Source: Dyella acidiphila
GTDB lineage: Bacteria > Pseudomonadota > Gammaproteobacteria > Xanthomonadales > Rhodanobacteraceae
Reading direction: 5' to 3'
NCBI RefSeq assembly: GCF_014863405.1
Contig: NZ_JACZZA010000001.1
Span: 558,001 to 622,000, forward strand
Length of the DNA: 64,000 nucleotides
The notes beneath the pieces were generated by a model. It ran no database searches, was not told the DNA's origin, and saw only the letters and a program-made list of their open reading frames with translations. Position numbers and translations under genes: made by a program. This document shows positions 44,406 to 52,468 of the stretch, piece after piece. Numbering within the stretch: the stretch's first letter is position 1; each line of letters opens with the position of its first letter.

Positions 44406-45812
44406 TCATGAGGGAATCGTGGCATCCGCGGTGGACGTTGTGACAGGGCCAAACGTCCCGGGTTGCGGCCGGCGCGAACTCAGCCAGAAACGCGTGAACA
44501 ACAACACCGCGGCCATGCTCAAGCCGGCGATCAGGCCCATCCAGATACCGCGTGCGCCCAGGCCGAGATGGAAGGCCAGCCACCAGCCCACCGGCATGCC
44601 CACTATCCAGTAGGCGAACAAGGTGATCGCCATCGGCACACGCGTATCCTTCAGCCCGCGCAAGGCGCCGTTGGAGGCGACCTGGATGCCATCCGAAAAC
44701 TGGAACAGCCCGGCTAGCAGCAGCAACTGCGAAGCCAGCGCGATCACCGCAGGATCATGCGTGTAAAGCGAAGCAATAAGATGCGGCACGCCCAGCATCA
44801 GCCCGGCCGAGATCAGCTGGGTGACCAGGGTCAGGCCGATGCCGCAGAAGCCGGCATAGCGCACGCCCGCCGCATCGCCGCGGCCGACAGCATTGCCGAC
44901 GCGCACGGTGATCGCCATTGCCAGCCCGAGCGGAATCATGAAGAACAGCGACGCGACGTTGAGCGCCACCTGATGGCTGGCCACCACGTCTTCGCCCATG
45001 GTGCCGATCAGCAGCGCGGCGGCCACGAACAGGCCGCCTTCCGCCAGCAAGGTGACCGCCATCGGAAAACCGATATGCATCAGCGCGCCGATGCGCTTGA
45101 GATTGGGCCACTCGAAATGCTCGAACAGACCCAGTCCCTGATAGCTGCGATGGCAGGCCACATAGATGCCGAACGCCAGCATCTCCAGCCACAGCACCGT
45201 GGCCGTGGCGATGCCGCAGCCACGCGCACCCTGCGGCGGCAGGCCCAGCTTGCCGAACATGAAGATATAGCCCAGCGGCACCAGCAGGAACAGGCCGCCG
45301 AAGCTGAAATACATCGACGGGCGCGTCAGCGACAGTCCTTCGGACAAGCCGCGCAGCGCGAAATAACAGGTAAGCGCCGGCGCCGCCCAGCTGATGGCGC
45401 GCAGGAATTCGCCCACGTCCAGATACAGGCCGGGGGATACGCCGATCAGCTTGATCAGCGGCTCGGCATGGCGCACTGCAAACCACAGCACCACGCCCAT
45501 GCCCAGCGCCAGCCACACCGCCTGGCGGAACACCGCCCCGGCCTCATGCCGGCGGCCGGCGCCATCCAGCTGCGAAATCGACGGCGGCACCGCCATCATC
45601 ATGCCGATGCCCGAGACCAGCGCCAGCGACCAGATGCTGGCGCCCACCGCCACTGCGCCAAGCACGTGCGCGCCCACGTGACCGGCCAGCACGGCATCGA
45701 TCACATTGCTGCCGATGGCAGCCAACTGGGCGAAGATCAGCGGAAGTGCGAGGCGCACGGTAGCGCCGATCTCCCGTGACACACGGGCACGGTCGAGATG
45801 GAAGGCGGGCAT
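44406..45812 (-). CDS. MATE family efflux transporter, NorM-like
   Basis: This 468-residue inner-membrane protein has about twelve hydrophobic helices arranged as two pseudo-repeats. Marks include 'ALPLIFAQLAAIGSNVIDAVLAGHVGAHVLGAVAVGASIW', 'PALTCYFALRGLSEGLSLTRPSMYF', 'VASHQVALNVASLFFMIPLGLAMAITVRVGNAVGRGD' and 'FSDGIQVASNGALRGLKDTRVPM', all typical of NorM-type Na+ or H+ drug antiporters. The start at 45812 has GGAGAGC upstream. The substrate is unknown. sppA follows on the same strand. Confidence 0.9.
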   Translation of the reverse strand: MPAFHLDRARVSREIGATVRLALPLIFAQLAAIGSNVIDAVLAGHVGAHVLGAVAVGASIWSLALVSGIGMMMAVPPSISQLDGAGRRHEAGAVFRQAVWLALGMGVVLWFAVRHAEPLIKLIGVSPGLYLDVGEFLRAISWAAPALTCYFALRGLSEGLSLTRPSMYFSFGGLFLLVPLGYIFMFGKLGLPPQGARGCGIATATVLWLEMLAFGIYVACHRSYQGLGLFEHFEWPNLKRIGALMHIGFPMAVTLLAEGGLFVAAALLIGTMGEDVVASHQVALNVASLFFMIPLGLAMAITVRVGNAVGRGDAAGVRYAGFCGIGLTLVTQLISAGLMLGVPHLIASLYTHDPAVIALASQLLLLAGLFQFSDGIQVASNGALRGLKDTRVPMAITLFAYWIVGMPVGWWLAFHLGLGARGIWMGLIAGLSMAAVLLFTRFWLSSRRPQPGTFGPVTTSTADATIPS

Positions 45813-45930
45813 GGAATGAGCTCTCCGTAGCCGTTCATTGTACACACCAGGCCGCATGCTTCAGGCCGGCAGCGGTAAAAACCGTACACATATGCCAAGA
45901 TCGCGGGCTTGTACCGAAGGGGATCGGGGC

Positions 45931-47127
45931 ATGAAGGAATTGACGTCGTTCGAAGGCGTGAAGTGCGCCAACTGCGCCACGCCGCTGGAAGGCGAGTACT
46001 GCCACCACTGCGGCCAGTCGGTGCACAGCGTGCTGCGCCCGGTGCACGGGCTGCTGGAAGAATTCCTGGAAACGGTGCTGCATATCGACGGCCGCATCCT
46101 GCACACCCTGCCGCCGCTGTTCCTCAAGCCGGGCTTTCTCACCCTGGAATATTTCAGCGGGCGGCGCGTGCGCTATATCGCCCCGTTCCGGCTGATGTTC
46201 GTGCTGTGCCTGCTGTCGTTCTTCACCATGCACCTGGCAGCGGACGTGATCTCTTCGCGTGCCGGCCAGCGCCACCAACAGGACCTGATCAGCGGCGCGG
46301 CCAGCAACTTCGACGAAGACCACAACGCCGACGTGGTGCGCAAGGACCTGGCCCGCAAGCTGGCCAGCCTGGAGGCCCTGCGCGAGTCCAATGCCCGGCC
46401 CGGCGGCAATCCGGCCATCGCCGCTCAGGTCGAACGCAGCGAGCAGCAATACCGCGCCGACGCCGCGCAGCGCCTGCACGACCTGGGCGTGCCCGCGGCG
46501 ACCGCCTCAGCCGCCAAGGCGGCCCCTGCCCCGGCCAGTTCGGCCGATGACGATTACAGTGACAAGCCGTCCGACTGGACCGTCAAGCCGGTGTCGATCC
46601 ACTGGCTGCCCGCCTTCGCCAACGAGCGGCTGACGGTGCTGGACCAGCACATGATCGACAACATGCACGAGCTGTTCCACGGCACCGAGGCCCAGCGTAC
46701 CCAGGCGCGCGAGCGGCTGATCACCAACGTGTTCAGCGAGCTGCCCGAGACCATGCTGGTGATGATGCCGTGCTTCGCGCTGCTGCTGACCCTGTTCTAT
46801 CTGTTCAAGCGCCGGCTGTACATGGAGCACCTGATCGTCTCCCTGCACAGCCATGCCTTCATCTTCCTCAGCCTGATGCTGATCACCCTGGCCGGCATGC
46901 TCTCCACCTGGCTGCGCCCGCATGCGGCCTGGACCGGCTGGGCGCTGGGCCTGTGCCAGGGGGCGCTGATGCTGTGGCTGCCGGTCTACCTGTTCCTGAT
47001 GCAGAAGCGGGTCTACCGCCAGGGCGGCCTGATGACCTTCGTAAAATTCTGGCTGATCGGCTGGTGCTATTTCTGGCTGCTGACCTTTGTCCTCAGTCTG
47101 GCGGCGATGCTCGGCCTGGCCCACTGA
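45931..47127 (+). CDS. DUF3667-type membrane protein with N-terminal zinc ribbon
   Basis: The 398-residue protein starts with a zinc-ribbon 'KCANCATPLEGEYCHHCGQSV' (two C-x2-C pairs), then 'HGLLEEFLETVLHIDGRILHTLPPLFLKPGFLTLEYFSGRRVRYIAPFRLMFVLC', the core pattern of DUF3667. Membrane helices are near 90-110 and four more between about 270 and 395. A polar, Ala-rich loop of about 160 residues sits between them. The family's function is unknown. The start at 45931 is chosen because the conserved part begins there; an upstream in-frame start at 45838 has no support. The gene has a 398-base non-coding gap behind it. Confidence 0.8.
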   Translation: MKELTSFEGVKCANCATPLEGEYCHHCGQSVHSVLRPVHGLLEEFLETVLHIDGRILHTLPPLFLKPGFLTLEYFSGRRVRYIAPFRLMFVLCLLSFFTMHLAADVISSRAGQRHQQDLISGAASNFDEDHNADVVRKDLARKLASLEALRESNARPGGNPAIAAQVERSEQQYRADAAQRLHDLGVPAATASAAKAAPAPASSADDDYSDKPSDWTVKPVSIHWLPAFANERLTVLDQHMIDNMHELFHGTEAQRTQARERLITNVFSELPETMLVMMPCFALLLTLFYLFKRRLYMEHLIVSLHSHAFIFLSLMLITLAGMLSTWLRPHAAWTGWALGLCQGALMLWLPVYLFLMQKRVYRQGGLMTFVKFWLIGWCYFWLLTFVLSLAAMLGLAH

Positions 47128-47333
47128 TTGTCATTTTCCGGGGCCGGAAAGGTCGGTTTTGCACAGCGTCAAGGGATTGACATATCCGTGTGTCCAGGTC
47201 GTGGAGTCGGCTAGGACAAGATCGATGCTTTGGCGCAATCCACTGAAAATATTGACTATTTTTAGCTGATCAAAACTTGAACAGCTTGTCATAAGGTCCA
47301 TTCTGGCGCGTGTTAAGCCCCCCTCTCAACGGT

Positions 47334-47368
47334 ACATCCACAGACTTATCCACAGATCTTGTGGATAA
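47334..47368. promoter_or_regulatory. DnaA-box cluster upstream of priA
   Basis: Two perfect consensus boxes face each other: TTATCCACA at 47346-47354 and TGTGGATAA (inverted) at 47360-47368. A weaker copy, ACATCCACA, is at 47334-47342. They lie about 160-190 bases before the priA start, in a gap (47128-47525) that otherwise shows only a small hairpin near 47135-47150 and AT-rich sequence around 47240-47300. DnaA binding is likely by sequence; whether it regulates priA is inference. Confidence 0.6.
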
Positions 47369-47525
47369 AGGAAAAACCACGTGTCGCTGAGCCACTTAGC
47401 CGTTTTTCCTAGATGACAAGGCATCACTCGCAGGCAAGCCTTCGACGCAACATCCTTCGCCATCCGGACCCGTGCGTTGCCGGCTGCGCGATACACTTGA
47501 GCCGGTAGCGCGCCCGATCTCGACC

Positions 47526-49700
47526 ATGCCATCCGCCCTCCGCATCGCCCTGCCGGTTCCCCTGCCCACCTTGTTCGACTACCTGCCGCCAGTCAGCGGC
47601 GAGGCGGCGGTGGGCAGCCGTGTGCTGGTGCCGTTCGGGCGCGGCAAGTCAGTGGGCGTGGTGGTCGCGGCCGGGGTCGAAGCGCAAGTAGGCAGCGCAC
47701 GGCTCAAGCGCGTGCTGCGGGTGCTGGACGATGCGCCGCTGCTCGATGCCGAATTGATGCAGACGCTGGCCTGGGCCGCCGACTACTGGCTGGGCGCCCC
47801 CGGCGAAGCCTATGCCAACGCACTGCCGCTGCTGCTGCGCGAGGACAAGCCGCTGCCGGAAACACGCGAGCCGGTGTGGCAGCTGAGCATCGCCGGCATG
47901 AGCGCATTGGATGCCGGCAGCCGCCGCGGAGGCAGCCGCGCCTTGCTGCAGGCGCTGGCCAACGGACCACAGCCCGCGGCGGATCTGGATATCGCGTTGC
48001 CGGAGTGGCGCGCCGCCGCACGCCGCCTGGCCGAGGCCGGCCTGATCGAGCGCGGCGAACAGTCGCTGTCGCCGACCGCGCAACCCGCGCTGGCCGCACC
48101 GGCCCTGCATCCCGAACAAGCGGTCGCCGTGCAGGCCGTCGCGGCGGCCTTCGATCGTTTTCAGCCGTTCCTGCTCGATGGCATTACCGGCAGCGGCAAG
48201 ACCGAGGTGTATCTCGCGCTGATCGAACAGGCGCTGGCGCAGGACAAGCAAAGCTTGTTGCTGGTACCGGAAATCGGCCTGGCCCCGCAAACCGTGCGCC
48301 GCCTGCGCGAACGCCTGGGCGTGCCGGTGGAAGTGCTGCATTCCAACCTGGCCGAAGGCGAACGCGCGCGTGCCTGGCTGCGCATGCGTTCGGGCGAATC
48401 GAAAGTGGTGCTGGGAACGCGCTCGGCCGTGTTTACGCCGTTGCCGCAGGCGGGCCTGATCATCGTCGATGAAGAACACGACGGCGCCTACAAACAACAG
48501 GAAGGCTTTCGCTATCACGCACGCGACCTTGCCCTGGTGCGCGCACGCGCCTTGAACGTGCCGGTGCTGCTGGGCTCGGCCACGCCCTCGCTGGAAAGCC
48601 TGGCCAACGTCGAAGCCGGTCGCTATCAGGCACTGCACCTGCGCTCACGTCCCGGCACGGCGCGTCCGCCGCAAGTGCAGATCATCGACATGCGCGCGCA
48701 GCGGCTCGAACACGGCCTGTCGCCGGCCCTGTTGCACGCCATCGGCGACACCGTGGCGCGCGGCGAACAGGCGCTGGTGTTCCGCAATCGCCGCGGCTAC
48801 GCACCGGTGCTGCTATGCCACAGTTGCGGCTGGCATGCCGAATGCCCGCGCTGCGAACATCCGATGACTTTGCACGCGGCCTGGCGCCGCCTGATCTGTC
48901 ATCACTGCGATCATCAAGCCGCCGTGCCAGCCGCATGCCCGGCGTGCGGCAGCAACGAGCTGAAGCCGCAAGGCCAGGGCACCGAGCGCCTGGAAGAAGC
49001 GCTTACCGCGCAATTCCCGCAAACACCGGTGCTGCGCATCGACCGCGAGACCACGCGACGACGCGACGCCTTCGAGCAATTGCTGGCCAATCTGCATGAG
49101 GATGCGCCGGCAATCCTGGTCGGCACCCAGATGCTGGCCAAGGGCCACGATCTGCCCAATCTCACCCTGGTGGCGATCGTCGGCGTGGACGAAGGTCTGC
49201 TCAGCGTGGATTTCCGTGCCAGCGAACGTTTGGCGCAATTGGTGGTGCAAGTAGCCGGTCGCGCCGGCCGCGCGCGCAAGCCCGGCCGCGTGCTGCTGCA
49301 GACACATCATCCGGATCATCCGCTGCTGCGCAGCCTGCTGGCGCAAGGTTACGCCGTGGCAGCCAAGGAACTGCTGGTCGAACGCCGACAGACCGGCCTG
49401 CCGCCGCATGGCCATCAAGTGCTGCTGCGCGCGGAAGCGCATCAGCGCATGGCCGTCGACGCCTTTCTCGGCGAAGCCCGCGCTGCGTTGCCCGATACCG
49501 ATGCACTGCAGATTGCCGGACCGATGCCTGCACCGATGCCGGTGCGGGCCGGACGCCAGCGCGGCCAACTGCTGGTGGAATCGCCCAGCCGGCGCGATCT
49601 GCATATGGCGGTGCGGCCATGGTCGTTGCAGCTTGCGCAGCTGCCCAGTGCGCGCAAAGTGCGCTGGTCGCTGGATGTGGATCCGGTGGATTTGTATTGA
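47526..49700 (+). CDS. priA: Primosomal protein N' (replication restart helicase PriA)
   Basis: PriA reloads the replisome at stalled forks. The 724-residue protein has an N-terminal DNA-binding part ('RIALPVPLPTLFDYLPP', 'VLVPFGRGKSVGVVV'), Walker A 'LLDGITGSGKTEVYLALIEQ', 'VPEIGLAPQTVRRL', the DEEH box in 'IIVDEEHDGAYKQQEGFRYHARDLA' and 'LLGSATPSLES'. The zinc region has C-x2-C pairs ('CHSCGWHAECPRCEHPM', 'CHHCDHQ', 'CPACGS'). Motif 'VGTQMLAKGHDLPNLTLVAIVGVDEGL' and 'QVAGRAGRARKPGRVLLQT' complete the helicase. Start at 47526 (MPSALRIALPVPL) fits the family. A DnaA-box cluster lies upstream. Confidence 0.96.
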   Translation: MPSALRIALPVPLPTLFDYLPPVSGEAAVGSRVLVPFGRGKSVGVVVAAGVEAQVGSARLKRVLRVLDDAPLLDAELMQTLAWAADYWLGAPGEAYANALPLLLREDKPLPETREPVWQLSIAGMSALDAGSRRGGSRALLQALANGPQPAADLDIALPEWRAAARRLAEAGLIERGEQSLSPTAQPALAAPALHPEQAVAVQAVAAAFDRFQPFLLDGITGSGKTEVYLALIEQALAQDKQSLLLVPEIGLAPQTVRRLRERLGVPVEVLHSNLAEGERARAWLRMRSGESKVVLGTRSAVFTPLPQAGLIIVDEEHDGAYKQQEGFRYHARDLALVRARALNVPVLLGSATPSLESLANVEAGRYQALHLRSRPGTARPPQVQIIDMRAQRLEHGLSPALLHAIGDTVARGEQALVFRNRRGYAPVLLCHSCGWHAECPRCEHPMTLHAAWRRLICHHCDHQAAVPAACPACGSNELKPQGQGTERLEEALTAQFPQTPVLRIDRETTRRRDAFEQLLANLHEDAPAILVGTQMLAKGHDLPNLTLVAIVGVDEGLLSVDFRASERLAQLVVQVAGRAGRARKPGRVLLQTHHPDHPLLRSLLAQGYAVAAKELLVERRQTGLPPHGHQVLLRAEAHQRMAVDAFLGEARAALPDTDALQIAGPMPAPMPVRAGRQRGQLLVESPSRRDLHMAVRPWSLQLAQLPSARKVRWSLDVDPVDLY

Positions 49701-49716
49701 TCCAAACCCGCGCGAT

Positions 49717-49803
49717 GCGTAGGTTGGGTTAGCGCAGCGTAACCCAACGATGTCGCTACGAAGACGGATCGTCGGGTTACGCTGCGCCAACCCAACCTGC
49801 GTT
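49717..49803. repeat. Paired REP-like palindrome (GGTTGGGTTAGCGCAGCG family)
   Basis: Two arms of about 34 bases, with only about three mismatches, are inverted around a 19-base centre. Each arm is itself an imperfect hairpin (TTGGGTT-AGCGCAGCG-TAACCCAA in the left arm). The element fills the space between priA and the convergent RND pump outer-membrane factor gene. Elements with this core are common in many proteobacteria; this pair has the build of a REP doublet (REPIN) that a RAYT transposase could move. Confidence 0.75.
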
Positions 49804-49815
49804 CGGTGCAAGGGA

Positions 49816-51270
49816 TTATTTGCCCGACGCTTGCGCCACCATCCCAGCCTGCTCGCGCGTCCAACCGCCACCCAACGCCCGGATCAGATCCACGCTCGCC
49901 TGCAAGCGTCGCGTCCGCAGCGTCTGCGCATCGCGCTGCGCCGACAACGCCGCCGTCTGCGCCGTCACCACATCCAGGTAATTGACGATGCCTTCGCGAT
50001 AGCGATTGGTCGCAATGCTCTGGGTTTTCTGCGCGGCAACCACCGCCTGATCTTCCTGATCGGCTTCCACTCCCAGATCCCGTAGCAGCACGAGGTTGTC
50101 CTCCACATCGCGGAAGGCCGCCAGCACCACTTGCCGATAATCGGCCGAGGCTTCGTCGAACTCGGCATGCGCCTGACGCAATTGCGCGCGGCGCAGACCG
50201 GCGTCGAACAGGTTCAAGGTCGCCAACGGCCCCAGCGACCAGAAACGATTGCCGATGCCCAGCAGATTGCCGAAACCGGTGTTCTGGAAACCGTAGCTGC
50301 CGGACAGACTCAGATCCGGAAAGAACGCCGCCCGCGCGACACCGATGCCTGCGTTCGCAGCGAATACGCGACGCTCCGCTGCCGCGATATCCGGGCGACG
50401 CTCCAGCAAGGTGGACGGCACGCCCGGCGGCGTTACCGGCACCTGCAACTGCTGCGTATTCGCTGCCAGCGAAAAGCTCGATGCCGGCTCGCCGATCAGC
50501 GCGGCGATGGCGTGCTCGGTCAGTGCGCGTTGCGCCATGACCTCGGTCACCTGCGCCTGCGCATCGTGCAGCTGTGCTTGTGCGCGCGAGACATCCATGC
50601 CGGATGCAATGCCGCCCGCGTGACGGTTCTCCGTCAAGTCCAGCGCACGCTGATAGGCCCGCAGGGTGTTTTGCAGAATGCCGGTCTGGATGTCGTAGCC
50701 GCGCAGGCGCACGTAATCATCCGCGAGCTGCGCTTCAAGGCTCAGCTTGGCCGAGGCCAGATCGGCCTGCGCCGCCTGCGATTGTGCATGCCCTTCGCTG
50801 ACTTCGTTACGGATGCGACCCCACAGATCCAGATCGAAGCTGGCGGACACGCCCGCCGTGTCGGCGTCGTATTCATCCGGCTGGCCGGACCCGCGCAGCG
50901 GGCGGTTATTCGACTGACGATCGCGCTGCGGGTTGGCCGAAAAATCCAGGCTGGGAAACAAGCCGGAACCGAGTTGGCTCTCGAAGGCGCGCGCCGTGTC
51001 GTAGCGGGCCAGCGCGGCGGCGAGGCCGGGATTGTCCGCATCCAGCTTGCCTTCCAATTGGCTCAGCGCATCGTCGCTGTACACCGTCCACCAGTTCCCG
51101 CGCGGCAACTGATCAGCGGGTTGCGCCACCTGCCAGGCCGTGCCCGCTTCTTTGAACGAGGCGGGCATCGGTGGCAGCGCAGGCGTGTGATACGTCGGTG
51201 CCAGCGAGCAGCCGCCCAGCATGGCGATGGCCGTGGCTGCTACCAGCAAACGATTAGCGTGCCGCTGCAT
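49816..51270 (-). CDS. Outer-membrane efflux lipoprotein, OprM/NodT family
   Basis: This is the outer-membrane channel of a tripartite RND pump. The 484-residue protein has a lipoprotein signal (MQRHANRLLVAATAIAMLGGC) followed by 'SLAPTYHTPALPPMPASF', the usual start of NodT-type proteins. Two OEP repeats are visible: 'LDADNPGLAAALARYDTARAFESQLGSGLFPSLDFSA' ... 'FDLDLWGRIRNEV' and 'LLERRPDIAAAERRVFAANAGIGVARAAFFPDLSLSG' ... 'LFDAGLRRAQLRQA'. The start at 51270 has AGAAGGG upstream, and the gene overlaps the end of the adaptor gene by 17 bases. It is third in the pump operon. Confidence 0.93.
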   Translation of the reverse strand: MQRHANRLLVAATAIAMLGGCSLAPTYHTPALPPMPASFKEAGTAWQVAQPADQLPRGNWWTVYSDDALSQLEGKLDADNPGLAAALARYDTARAFESQLGSGLFPSLDFSANPQRDRQSNNRPLRGSGQPDEYDADTAGVSASFDLDLWGRIRNEVSEGHAQSQAAQADLASAKLSLEAQLADDYVRLRGYDIQTGILQNTLRAYQRALDLTENRHAGGIASGMDVSRAQAQLHDAQAQVTEVMAQRALTEHAIAALIGEPASSFSLAANTQQLQVPVTPPGVPSTLLERRPDIAAAERRVFAANAGIGVARAAFFPDLSLSGSYGFQNTGFGNLLGIGNRFWSLGPLATLNLFDAGLRRAQLRQAHAEFDEASADYRQVVLAAFRDVEDNLVLLRDLGVEADQEDQAVVAAQKTQSIATNRYREGIVNYLDVVTAQTAALSAQRDAQTLRTRRLQASVDLIRALGGGWTREQAGMVAQASGK

Positions 51271-52468
51271 GGCCCTTCTCCGCAGCCGCCTGGTCGGTAG
51301 CATCGCTGTCGCTGGCATCCAGTTGCACGCGATCGCCGTTCATCAGCGAATCCGGCGGATTTTCGATCACGCGGTCATTCTGCGTGAGGCCTTGGTCGAT
51401 CAACAGCGTCTGGCCAAGATCCATGCCCACGTGCACGTCGTGCAGATGCGCGTGGCTGTCCGGCCCGAACACCGCCACTTGCGGACCATGCGCGCGGAAG
51501 ATCAGCGCGCTGGCCGGAATGCTGACCAGGTTCGGATTGGTTTCCAGCGACAGCTTCACATCGGCGTAGTCGCCCGGCTTGAGCGCGCCATCGTCGTTGT
51601 CGGCTTCGAACTGCGCCAGCATGCTGCCGGAGGCCTGGTTGATCGCGCCGGAGTTGCCGAGCAACGTAGCCTGGAACGTGCGCCCCGGATATTCGGGCAC
51701 GCTCAGCGTTACCTTCATGCCGGGCTTGATACCGCCGGCATCTACCTGCGGAATCGGTACGTACAGGCGCATATGCGTGGTGTCGGCCACGGTGAACAGC
51801 TCCTGGTTGCTGTTGTCGTTGTTGGCGGTGATCAGGTCGCCCACGTCGGTGCGGCGCGCCGTGACCAGACCCTTGAACGGCGCCACGATGTTCTTGAACG
51901 CCTCCAGTGCATTCAGGCGATCCACATCGGCCTTGGCCGCCAGCACGGTGGCCTCGGCGGCCTCGGCTTCGCCGGCCTTTTCATCAGCTTCCTGCTTGGA
52001 CACCGAATCGGAGGCGAGCAGATGCTGCCAGCGCTTGGAGGTGATGTTGGCCAGATTGTCGTCGGCGCGTGCCTTGGCCAGCACCGCCTTGGCCTGCTCC
52101 AACTGTTGATCGAGCTCCGGCGTATCGATGCTGGCCAACACCTCGCCAGACTTCACCTGAGCGCCGATGTCCTTGTACCAGTTCTTCAGATAGCCGCTGA
52201 CGCGCGCGTGGATCGGCGAGCTGTACCACGCTTCCAGATGACCGGGCAGCGTGATCACATGCACTTTGTCCGGATCCGACGGCGGCGCCAGGCGCACGGT
52301 GGGAATCAGCTGGTCGTCGGTCCATTGCACCAGTTCGTGATGATCGTGATAGCGGATCGCCAGGCCGCCGCCGACGATCAGCACCGCTGCGATGATGCCG
52401 ATGACGGCAAGCTTTTTCAGGCGCGGCGGACGCGCTGCGACGTGCACGGGTGCAGGGTTATGCGACAT
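51254..52468 (-). CDS. RND efflux periplasmic adaptor (membrane fusion protein)
   Basis: The 404-residue adaptor has an N-terminal membrane anchor (about 20-38), lipoyl halves ('PGHLEAWYSSPIHARVSGYLKNWYKDIGAQVKSGEVLASIDTPEL' and 'NIVAPFKGLVTARRTDVGDLI'), a coiled-coil hairpin between them (about 110-180), and a beta-barrel part ('MRLYVPIPQVDAGGIKPGMKVTLSVPEYPGRTF'). It links the inner-membrane pump with the OprM-like channel. It overlaps the permease gene by 11 bases and the channel gene by 17, so the three are one operon. Confidence 0.93.
   Translation of the reverse strand: MSHNPAPVHVAARPPRLKKLAVIGIIAAVLIVGGGLAIRYHDHHELVQWTDDQLIPTVRLAPPSDPDKVHVITLPGHLEAWYSSPIHARVSGYLKNWYKDIGAQVKSGEVLASIDTPELDQQLEQAKAVLAKARADDNLANITSKRWQHLLASDSVSKQEADEKAGEAEAAEATVLAAKADVDRLNALEAFKNIVAPFKGLVTARRTDVGDLITANNDNSNQELFTVADTTHMRLYVPIPQVDAGGIKPGMKVTLSVPEYPGRTFQATLLGNSGAINQASGSMLAQFEADNDDGALKPGDYADVKLSLETNPNLVSIPASALIFRAHGPQVAVFGPDSHAHLHDVHVGMDLGQTLLIDQGLTQNDRVIENPPDSLMNGDRVQLDASDSDATDQAAAEKGHAAAR

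Noticed and set aside
45838-45930. Upstream extension of the DUF3667 protein
   Set aside because: The added 31 residues have no family similarity, and the zinc-ribbon begins just after the Met at 45931.
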